Source: Scolanthus callimorphus (Eukaryota > Cnidaria > Anthozoa > Actiniaria > Edwardsiidae). Taken from it: a DNA stretch of 64,000 bases. Below, piece by piece: positions 45,601 to 55,000 of this stretch. Under the pieces are notes generated by a model. It searched no databases, had not been told where the DNA came from, and saw only the letters and a list, made by a program, of their open reading frames with translations. Both the position numbers and the translations under genes were made by a program. The stretch lies in NCBI GenBank assembly GCA_033964015.1, contig CM066923.1, forward strand, positions 558,001-622,000, in the 5' to 3' direction. Within the stretch, counting starts at the first letter, position 1; the number at the start of each line of letters is the position of its first letter.

Positions 45601-48600
45601 GTACCTGTGTCTCTGGAGCTTTGACCGTTGAATAAATATTAGCTCGATACGCCTCTCTCCTTAATAAATTTACACTGCTTGATCCTGTTTTCAGGTAACA
45701 CTCCTTGTGAGTTCTACCCAAAATATCAAACCGGCAGTCGGAGTACACCACGCAGTATACCAAGTGCCCTACAAGCAAGACTTCTTAGAGAACTCCTTGA
45801 TTAGGGGCGTCATCAAGAAGGGGTTTAGAGCGATGTTCAGTGCGCAGACGCAGCGAATAGTACCGACATTCTGCGAGGCGCTCCTCAACGCCACTGAGCT
45901 TTTAGAGCCTTTGAAGGCTTACGACTTGATTATTACTGATACCTCTATGTTCTGCGGTCCGCTGATAGCTGAATATCTGAATATCACTAGAATAGAGTAC
46001 TGTCCTATATCTGCACGGAATGTACTCATGCATTTTCACCACGCGCCAGCTTATTCGTCTTATGTACCGACAATACAATCACGTAATCCGGAAACCATGA
46101 ACTTCTTACAACGTGCCAAGAACACCCTGGTCTATTCATTCGCGTTAGTTACCATGCCGCTAGTGATGTTTCGCCAATTTGAAGATATCAAACAGAAATA
46201 TGGGATCAATCCTGGAAGGAGTTATTTAGATTCTATGGGTGACGCGGAGCTTGTGTTGTTCCTGGCAGATTTTGCGTTGGACTATCCATTCCCTTTACTA
46301 CCAGGTGAGTCTTGGAGATTTAGCTGTAATCTTCCGTCCGCCCGTTCCTATCTCCGTCCCTCCGACCGTCCGTAGAGAAACCAGTTCTCGCAAAGACAAT
46401 TGGTTAACAATGTGTCTTATTATTTCGTTCACAGGATTTAAGCTAATCGGGCCTCCAAACATCCAGCCTCCCCGTCCCCTCTCCCCTGAGTACGAGGTCA
46501 TGATGACCAGTTCGGGGAACACGGAGCAATCATCGTGTCGTTCGGATCCAACGTGGCGTCCATCTTGGAGAAGAGAGAAGTAGACGTGATGGCGGAGGCA
46601 TTTGGGAGACTCAAACAAACTGTCATCTGGAGGTTAAAAGGTACAGGTGACATTTTTTATTCTAAAAGTAACCTGAGCTTGAGGGCTGGTTTACACACAA
46701 GCGCAAGAAAATCGATGCGTTGCGTTTGCTTGCGCTAATGCTTGTTTCTAGTGTAAATCAAGCGAAACGCAAGCGCATAAGCAAACTAATTAATGTTGAT
46801 TTGTGGCGCCCGCTTGCGTCGCTGTGATTGCGTCCTGCGTTTGCGTTCGTTTGAAAACCAGCCTTAAGGTTACAGGATACATTCGCTGGGTGTGTGTTTT
46901 CAAAACCTTGTCGCGGCGCAAATATTCATCGCATCGCCATAACCAATACATCATTTTAAAGATAAAATGTGAAATTTATCTGCTGTTAAGCTTTTGTAGC
47001 AGTTTCATGAAAATTATTTACGGCGCATAGCAAAAACCGCGTTTTCGACCGCCCCTGATAAACGCTTTGATAGGCCGCGGCAGTTTACAGGCTTGGCAAA
47101 TCTGACTGCGCAATATCAATCACCACATTGTTGTCTCTAAAAGTGTGTCGGGCTTTTTCAATTGAAGGCTTTGTTTAGGAATAATCGAACGATCAAGTTG
47201 ATCTTTTGTTTAATAGTTAACTGGGACCCTATCGTGATAAATAATTTTTGAAATACTGCGAAATTCACAAAAGCCCGACACACTTTTGCTCCCCAACCAT
47301 TTATCTATCTCATGGCAAAATTTCAAAGCATTCCGTTTAAAACCTGTTGGTCTATCAAAGCATTTATGCACTAGATTTAGCGAAAGGATTAGTGACGAAT
47401 TTGTCATCACGCACTTCACTTTCAGCCAATCACGGCAGGCACCCCCGGTGTGCCAGCAAGGACATACTTTTTCGCGCGGAATAGATAATGAGGCTTCTTT
47501 CCGGTCTCTTGTATTAAATTGTCAAAGCGAACATTTATTATCGTCTTGGAATTCGAAATCAAACGGTATGGTTGAGCCGCGTCCAAAACCGAGTTCTAAG
47601 AAGTGCCCATACTTTGAAAAGGGAAAAGCGAAACCAAAGCAAAGGCGCGCGCCGAGAAAACGACAAAGACAAATCGCTTTGGCTTTCAGACGATTCTTTA
47701 TCTCCATCGAACTTGATGCAATTGGTGGATCTTCTGTCCGCTGTTCTTTGTCAGCATTCCTTGGATTGGGTTGATCGAACATGAGCCTTTGTCAGACAAG
47801 AGCGAGTTGTTATTTCATGTTCTCCTGAAAGCTTTAAGATTTGTTTTTTTTTTTTGGCTCCTTTCGCACGCTTTGAGACCCAAGGACTGCGGTTAAGCTT
47901 TTTTCGCTTCCGCCATGATTTGGAATAGAGAATTTTCAGAAAAATCGCTTCTACACGACACTTATACACTAAACCAGAGAACAACAATGTGTGACAAAAT
48001 ATGGCGGACCATAACAGTCACCTAAATGTCCCGTATGTTACGCGAAAATGCTAATGATGTGTGCTGAACCGAGTAGACATCACAATAGGATTAAAGGATT
48101 ATCTCGCCTGTATTGAAAGACATATTTCTCGGGCATTTCTAGTTTTCTATACATTTCTCACGCTGCTTTTAAGATTTCAAGAATTTTTTTTCGAGAGAGT
48201 AAAGATCAGGCCTTGATGAGGAAGAACTGTGATTTTCGAAAATTTCGCAAATAGAAGGCCGCGAATGTATCCTGTAACAGTACTTATAGAGCGGCAGCCC
48301 AGAGTTGATGTATTGGAGATGGATGGACGGCCACTATCTAAAGTCCTGCATTTGTCCAAACAGGTTACATTCCATCCAAAATGGCACCAAACATTAAAGT
48401 GGTCAAGTGGATGCCACAGAACGATCTTCTAGCGCACGAGAAAATGCGTGCATTCATTTCTCACGTTGGACAAAACAGCCTGTACGAGTCAGCTTACTAT
48501 GGTGTGCCTTTAGTAGCTCTTCCTCTCTTTGGGGATCAGTTCGATCAGGCTGTGTTGGTGGAAGATAAGGGCCTGGGACTGAGTGCGGATATTCATACTG

Positions 48601-49371
48601 TTACTGCTGACCAGTTGTACAGTTTGATACAAAGAGTGGTCAACGAAACCAGGTAGTTTTACCATATATGTACCTCTAAAGCCCGGTGCACACTAGAGAC
48701 ATAACGACATAAGAACGTTGTGTTGCAACGAAAAAAGCATGGGAAAATAGTTGAAAAAATCACAAATTTCCATGGATCATCATTTGACTACATCACCAAA
48801 GCAGTCTTATGTGACTTTTGTGCACTTCATCTTTTTGAAACCACTAAATTTTGTTCGCGTGATATTTTTCTTATGTCATTATGTCGCAAGTGTGCACCAG
48901 GCATAACTGTCTAACAGTGCTGTTATGTTTTATACTAGAGATTAAGCATAAACTCTCACTCTCTTAAAGTTTTACTAAGATGAGATTAGGGTTAGGGTTA
49001 GGCGCGCTTACGCACAAAACTATTCACATCATACAACATATTCCAACTTTGCTTTTCTCCTCCACAGTTTTCGAGTGACTGCACACCGCATATCTCGTCT
49101 AATGCAAGACCGCCGCCGCACACCAGTCCAGGAGGCCGGCGATTGGGTGGAATACACATTACGTCACGGAAGATTGACACATCTACGTCCCGCCTCCATC
49201 CACCTAACTTGGTACCAGTACTTTTTACTGGACGTGATGCTCTTCCTGGTAATGGTACTAGTGTTGGTTGCCATGGTGATTTGGGTGGCTTTAAAGTGGA
49301 TTTTGCTACCGGCGAGAACAAAAGACCATAAAAATTCAATAGTTATAGAAAGCATTTTATGCGGAAAGTGA
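42646..49371 (+). CDS. UDP-glycosyltransferase C, five exons, one frameshift in exon 3, altered tail
   Basis: Exons: 42646-42801, 45695-46304, 46435-46640, 48364-48652 and 49068-49371. Exon 1 encodes a signal peptide (MMRSLPAVLAFLACTG) and GGSQYMGMRRIAEEL, with Gln at the catalytic His position. Exon 2 keeps the Asp (YDLIITDTS) and a sequon (NIT). Exons 4-5 carry WMPQNDLLAHEK, SHVGQNSLYES, PLFGDQFDQ and the membrane segment [20 protein letters not shown]. Exon 3 is 206 nt: TTCGGGGAAC at 46511-46520 has four G where D and E have five, which breaks the frame in the middle of the exon. After the membrane helix the tail differs from all sisters (VALKWILLPARTKDHK..., 8 codons longer) and lacks their CCKGxxKVKTQ ending. 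Close tandem paralogue of D. Confidence 0.87.
43551..44600. repeat. Repeated GATATCG/GAATTCCCTCGTC blocks in UGT C intron 1
   Basis: Words CGTCGCTGCGCGACTCG, GCGATATCG, TTTTTCGCGTGA and GAATTCCCTCGTC.GGCAATGG occur at about 43575-43660 and again at 44508-44597. The second is part of a palindrome starting about 44462. Probably ends of one or more foldback elements; boundaries are unclear. Confidence 0.6.
44690..44777. mobile_element. Hairpin with CATCCTCGCGCGCCAG arms
   Basis: CATCCTCGCGCGCCAG and its inverted copy CTGGCGCGCGAGGATG, about 70 bp apart, within CTGTGTTTC flanks. It lies in UGT C intron 1. Confidence 0.7.
44815..45250. mobile_element. Foldback MITE, about 440 bp, in UGT C intron 1
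   Basis: Inverted arms contain AATTAACGGATTTTGGCGG opposite CCGCCAAAATTCGTTAATT, and TATAAACTTTTTCGCATTTT opposite the imperfect AACGCTGAAAAGTTTATA. No coding capacity. Confidence 0.75.
45325..45545 (+). repeat. Conserved non-coding block beside exon 2 (copy in UGT C)
   Basis: Closest relative of the block at 35290-35520, ending about 150 bp before exon 2 of UGT C. In A and B the block lies 3' of exon 2 in transcript order, here it lies 5', yet its orientation on the chromosome is the same in all three. Confidence 0.65.
46869..48278. mobile_element. 1.4-kb TIR element in UGT C intron 3
   Basis: Ends GTTACAGGATACATTCGC and GCGAATGTATCCTGTAAC are exact inverted copies (18 bp). An internal inverted pair (AAAAGTGTGTCGGGCTTTT near 47139) also occurs. 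The paralogous intron of UGT D lacks it. A 162-codon frame at 47286-47774 has no recognisable domain. Target duplication was not resolved. Confidence 0.75.
48680..48903. mobile_element. Foldback MITE relative with TAA target duplication, UGT C intron 4
   Basis: Ends GCCCGGTGCACACTAGAGAC and GTGTGCACCAGGC match the family at 11751-11961, with ACATAACGACATAAG inside the left end. Flanked by TAA at 48677-48679 and 48904-48906. Confidence 0.75.
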
Positions 49372-49400
49372 ACCAGATCAGAGGGCGCTATTCTATTTAA

Positions 49401-49700
49401 CAATTAGACCTCGAGGCCGAATGTGCTATGATGAATAGACCATGAGGCCGAAGGCCGAATGGTCTATTGATATTATAGCACATGAGGACGAGAGGTCTAA
49501 TTGTTTTAGTATAAACCAACTAGTTGGTCGGTTTGGGCAATGAATATCATTATTTTATGTTGAAAAAGAAAAGTGTCTTGCAAAGAAAAGTGGTGGTTTT
49601 GCCAGGGACGGTCTATCACTAATAGACCATTAGTAGCTCAGCCAATCAGAATGCAGGATTTGTAATAGACCATTAGTTGGTTTATACTAACTACAGTTAG
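49401..49700. mobile_element. Foldback element between UGTs C and D
   Basis: CAATTAGACCTCGAGGCCGA... is mirrored by ...GGACGAGAGGTCTAATTG around a GAATAGACCATGAGGCCGAAGG palindrome, followed by a second pair TAAACCAACTAGTTGGT / AATAGACCATTAGTTGGTTTA. Confidence 0.65.
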
Positions 49701-51199
49701 CTGATGAACATTAGAAAGGTAACGCTGATAATCAGTGAACATCCTTACGTGCTTAGCAGAGAAAGAAGAAAGGTATCTCATAAGAATTCCACCTGATCTG
49801 AAAGGGGAAATATTACGGCCCAGCTGCATGAGGTCTATTGTGGTTGTAAAAATTAAAGAATTATTATTATTATAAGCATTATTTCTATTTAAAAAAATGT
49901 TATTTGTGTACATTTCGTACCTCCGATTAGTTATTAGCGACAATGATGAAATTGTGAGGCCAATTAATGCAATCAATTTGGGTAATTTTGTCTGTCCTAT
50001 TCGCGACGAACTATTGCTTCCTGTGCTACCCGTCTAATTCAGCAAATTGTCTTGACTCGCGCGAGGAAATATTTATTGAGGAAAAAGGAAAAAAATAGGA
50101 CCATACTTCCAGACAAAGAGCTGAAGCGTCGTATGGCGACCGTACGGTTCTTACGCCCACGCCAGAGATTTCGGCCCTGACAGTCGCTATCCTGGTGTTA
50201 AATTGCTCAGTAGCTAGATACCTATGGGTGAGAGAACGCCCGGCCACCAGACCATATAAGGACGCCCCTTGTACCGTTAGTGAACAATCAACTAATTTTA
50301 TATGCATCGCCAACGTATTTATAGGTCTGATTAGTGTGTAAGAGATTCATGTGGGCCACGCCGGACACATGAGGGAAATGTTTGTTGATTCTTTATCTGA
50401 CAGAATTGCAGAAATATTTCTTACAGTTGCCGTTTGACATGTTTTATCAATCCATAATCCAATGTTACAAATTATGGACACAAATTGAGTTTTCCGTTTG
50501 CGCATGCGCATACGCGTCATCTCGTCTGATTTTTGTTTTCATTGGCCAGACGACCACTATCCCCTGAGAGCGCTCCTAAGGATGTCCAGTATTACATACG
50601 TGATAGTGACGTGGTTAGCAAAATTGATTTTCATTGGTGTTTGTGACGGAACACGATAGTTGCCGTTCTTGTACTCATTCCGGTTCTGTACTCATTCCCC
50701 ATACCCAGAGCACTCTTGCCTTTTTACATATCAGTCAGGCCCGTAGACAGGGATTTTCGTCGGAGGGTGCTAATCTAGAAAAAGCGGACCAATGTGGTAT
50801 GAATTTATTATCCGCTAGTCAAAATTCACCAGAAAAAGTAAATATACGAAACTGGCTATATGCCAAAGTGACTGCAGTCTTCTGCCGATTTAGTCACTAC
50901 TGAAACAGTGTTTTCAAACCCTTAAAATGTGGACTTTTTTGTCGCGGAACCCCCGGAACACCCCGGCCTTGACTACTAATAGTCAAAGAGTTATAGTACA
51001 TACAATGGAGTTAGAGCGAAGTCTGATATGCTAAAGAGTGTTTCACGGGATTTTTAAAACCACTCTATAATTATAATACTTGATGCAATATTTAAAACTT
51101 AGTGAAGTTTCCCTTCTCGTCGTCCTTTCATTGCGGCAGAGCGCGCGGCGGCCATTCGCGTATGGAAGTCAGAATCAAAGGCATAGGTATAAAGCCATA
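49701..51199. other. Intergenic DNA without recognised genes
   Basis: Short frames on both strands show no domain or conserved word. No RNA gene or regulatory site is supported. Confidence 0.4.
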
Positions 51200-51203
51200 T
51201 TAA

Positions 51204-51900
51204 GGTTACTGAGTACCTTCGCGCACGTGTTCGAAAAAAAAATCATACACGTCCTTAGTTTAACCAAAACATATCAACCTATATATCGTTGGGAAGCTTA
51301 TAGAATGGACTAGCGAACTATGGCAAAAAGAAATAATTTTTTCATAATTAGAAATTTTTAAAGGTTTTACTAAAAATTCGGGTGTGAGATTTCCAAGAGC
51401 TAACGCTGTCGAACTGCTCGACCTCGACTCCCAAGTAACACATTGTTTCAACCCTTAAAGGTGTTTCTCAAAAACCGTGTCTGCGTTTTTTAAAATTTTG
51501 CTTTGTTCAAAAGTTATCGAACTTTTAAATTTGGAAGGTCAAGTTTTGTAGAATTTTCACGCTCTAAAAATTTAAAAAATTCATAACTTTTGAAGTAAAC
51601 AAAATTTAAAAAATCGCAGACACGGTTTTTGAGGAACACCTTTAAGGATTAAAACAATATGTTACTTGGGAGTCATGGTCCAGCAGTTCGACAGCGTTAG
51701 CTCGTGAAAATAGCACACCAAAATATTTAATCAATGCTTTAAGAAAAATTACAGGTATCGATAAGTGATTTCTTTTTGCCATAGCCCGCTAGTCAATTCT
51801 ATAAGCTTTCCAACGATATATAGGTTGTCATATTTTGATTAAACTAAGGACGTGTATGATTTTTTTTTTCGAACAACGTGCGCGAAGGTTCTCAGTAACC
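51204..51900. mobile_element. Long-arm foldback element with TTAA target duplication
   Basis: GGTTACTGAGTACCTTCGCG... and the inverted right end (CGCGAAGGTTCTCAGTAACC) are flanked by TTAA at 51200-51203 and 51901-51904. Arms are about 300 bp (CATACACGTCCTTAGTTTAA, AACGATATATAG and inverted copies). TTAA duplications are typical of piggyBac and Kolobok elements. No transposase is present. Confidence 0.85.
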
Positions 51901-52044
51901 TTAAATCGTGTTCGATATTTCCCCATTGTCGCTCTGGTAGATTAAACAATCAATCTGGAAGCCTTCAACACAGTCACTCCATGCCAATCAATGTGTTCCA
52001 TTCCTGAATTTACGCGTCAAGGCTAGAAAATCTCAAGGACCGAA

Positions 52045-52053
52045 TGACCTTGA
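52045..52053 (-). promoter_or_regulatory. Extended nuclear-receptor half-site upstream of UGT D
   Basis: TGACCTTGA, 30 bp before the ATG of UGT D, preceded at short spacing by TCAAGGAC. Preserved with UGT C although the sequence farther upstream differs. Confidence 0.4.
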
Positions 52054-52082
52054 GGGACCATGAGTATATAATGATTTCAACC

Positions 52083-55000
52083 ATGATGAGGTCTCTAACT
52101 GCAGTACTGGCCTTCCTAGCCTGTACTGGCCCTATCTGTTCAGAGGGAGCTAAAATAGTTGGGTACCCGATGTTTGGAGGAAGCCAGTACATGGGGATGA
52201 GGCGAATTGCGGAAGAGCTCGCCCATAGGGGACACGAGGTTGGTACCGAGAGGACAGTTGGCACATTATGTTTTTAAAACTGAGAATTACAAATAATTAG
52301 CATGAGATGGGGGATTTTGCTAACGAGGAATGCAAATGTTGCCAAACAACGAGAACAAAGGATAATTTGTTGATCTCTGTCTTTTCTCTTCAACATTCGT
52401 TGTTGTAGTTAAAGGAATTTCAATATTTCATGGTTGTGACATGTTCCTCCACTTGACGTATACTTCATTCTATTTTTACAACTTGCTACGACGTCATTTC
52501 CCATTTTTACTGACCCCCGAGCAAACGTAAAACCTTTCTTTTGCAATCTCAACAAGGGACAAAGCCTTACGCATATTAGTTCACGATTTAACACTTGTTT
52601 TAATATAAGAAACGATGCACATGACAAGTTGTGACTAATTTTTCCTGATAAGACGACAAGTTGACAAGTGGTCTGGGGCCGGTTCCTAGAAGGTCAGTTA
52701 AGAGTTATCTGTAGATAAACGCTTATCCAAAGGATAAATCCTGAACAAATCACTATACACAGATATTTTTTATCCATGGATAACTTTATCCAACCTTTCA
52801 GGAACCGGCCCCAGGTCAATAACGCTCACATTATATTAGTGCCTCCCCCGGGGGAGGGTGGGGGAGGGGGTACTCCCGTATTTTTTGGTCGGGGATGATC
52901 GTCGTATCTTTTAGGGGTTAAAATCACGATGGTTTGGTCTCTTTTAGGGGTGATCTTGATCTTCAATAAATTTTAGGGAGATTGGTATCTTTTAGGGCTG
53001 AAACTGTGTCCAAATTGTTTTTTCTTATGATGGTGCTTCTAAAAGCCGTGTAAGAAAGAGAGATTATTCGATTAGAAGACGGTAAATTAGAAACAAACAT
53101 GGAAATTTCTTGATGGGTATCTTTTACCTGTTACCTGTGTCCTTCGTGCCTACTTGGCACATAAGACCTCATCTTTTAGGGTATCTATTAGGGTAATAAA
53201 TTTTTTGAGCCACGCCATGGCCCGCCATGTTTGGTATCTTTTAGGGGTGAAACTGAAAATTTCCGACGATCATCCCCGACAAAAAAATATTGGAGTCCCC
53301 CCCCCCCCCCCCGGGTGCCTCCGCGTCCAAAATGAACAGACGAATTGATTGCTACGGAATATGCTAGCATTTGTCTTGAATGCTTTATGACCCAGCAGCT
53401 GATTGTTCCGCTCGTTCGAACCCGTAACCAGGCCCGTAACCAGGGGGGTCAAGACAGGCCCGTAACCAGGGGGTCAAGACAGGCCCGTAACCAGGGGGTC
53501 AAGACAGGCCCGTAACCAGGGGGGTCAAGACAGGCCCGTAACCAGGGGGGTCAAGACAGGCCCGTAACCAGGGGGGTCAAGACAGGCCCGTAACCAGGGG
53601 GGTCAAGACAGGCCCGTAACCAGGGGGGTCAAGACAGGCCCGTAACCAGGGGGGTCAAGACAGGCCCGTAACCAGGGGGGTCAAGACAGGCCCATAACAA
53701 CGGGGGTTGCAAGCACCCCCGAGCGACAATATATTAGACTTACTTTTTCTAGCGAATTTTGACTAGCGGTTTCTGAATAAACACCTCTGATTCATTTGAC
53801 GTGATGTTTTCAGGTAACACTGCTTGTGAGTTCTACGCACATCATCAAACCTGCCGATGGTGTTCACCAAGCGGTATACAACGTGCCTTTCAAGAAAGAC
53901 TTCTTAGAAAAGTCATTCATCAAGGAAGCCCTCAAGAAAGGTTTTCGAGCGTTGTTAAACCCTCAAGCGCGCCAACTAATGCCGATATTCTGCGAGGCGC
54001 TCCTCAACGCCACTGAGCTTTTAGAGCCCTTGAAGGCATACGACTTGATTATTACTGATACCTCCATGTTCTGCGGCCCGCTGATAGCTGAGTATCTCAA
54101 TATCACTAGAATAGAGTACTGTCCTATATCTGCGCGGAACGTACTCATGCATTTTCACCACGCGCCGGCTTATTTGTCTTATGTACCGACAATACAATCA
54201 CGCAATCCGGGAACCATGAACTTCTTACAACGTGTCAAGAACACCCTGGTCTATTCATCCGCGTTAGTTATCATGAAACTTCTGGTATTCCCCCAGTTTG
54301 AGGATATCAAACAAAAGTTTGGGATCAACCCTGGAAGGAGTTATTTAGATTCTATGGGTGACGCAGAGCTTGTGTTGTTTCTGGCAGATTTTGCATTGGA
54401 CTATCCATTCCCTTTACTGCCAGGTTAGTTATTCAGCTGCACTGTCGAGAGCAAACCGTAATAACAAATAGACCTCATTTTTCCCTGCGTTTGTACTCAA
54501 ATAAATGCTTAGGTCATATCGATGAACACAATCTGTGCATCTATTACAGTACAGACGCACAAAAAATGAGATCTATTTGTTTTATACAACAGCAAAAGTT
54601 AATTTTCTGAAAATGACCCCACACAGCGCTCATTTCAAACTCGGCTTTGCTAGCGTGCGCGCGCAATGACATAAGTTTTCTGTGCGTTGCTATTGGTTGA
54701 GGACTCGTCGGCCAATGAGAATGCGGATACACAACAAACACACACAGTCTCTTGTTTTCTCGGGTCATGATCAGACGTCATACCTACTTCCTCTCCTGAT
54801 TGGTTAGTTATTGAATGTTTCGTTTCTGATTGGTTAAGTGTATTTATCTTTGTTTTTGACACATGAAATCCGCTCAAACAGGTTTTAAGATGATTGGTGC
54901 TCCAAACATCCAGCCACCCCGTCCGCTCTCCCCTGAGTACGAGGCCCTGATGACCAGTTCGGGGGAACACGGAGCGATCATCGTGTCGTTCGGATCCAAC

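Noticed and set aside
47286..47774. 162-codon plus-strand frame, Lys/Arg rich
   Set aside because: It lies inside a TIR element in UGT C intron 3 and has no recognised domain; kept only as a property of the element.
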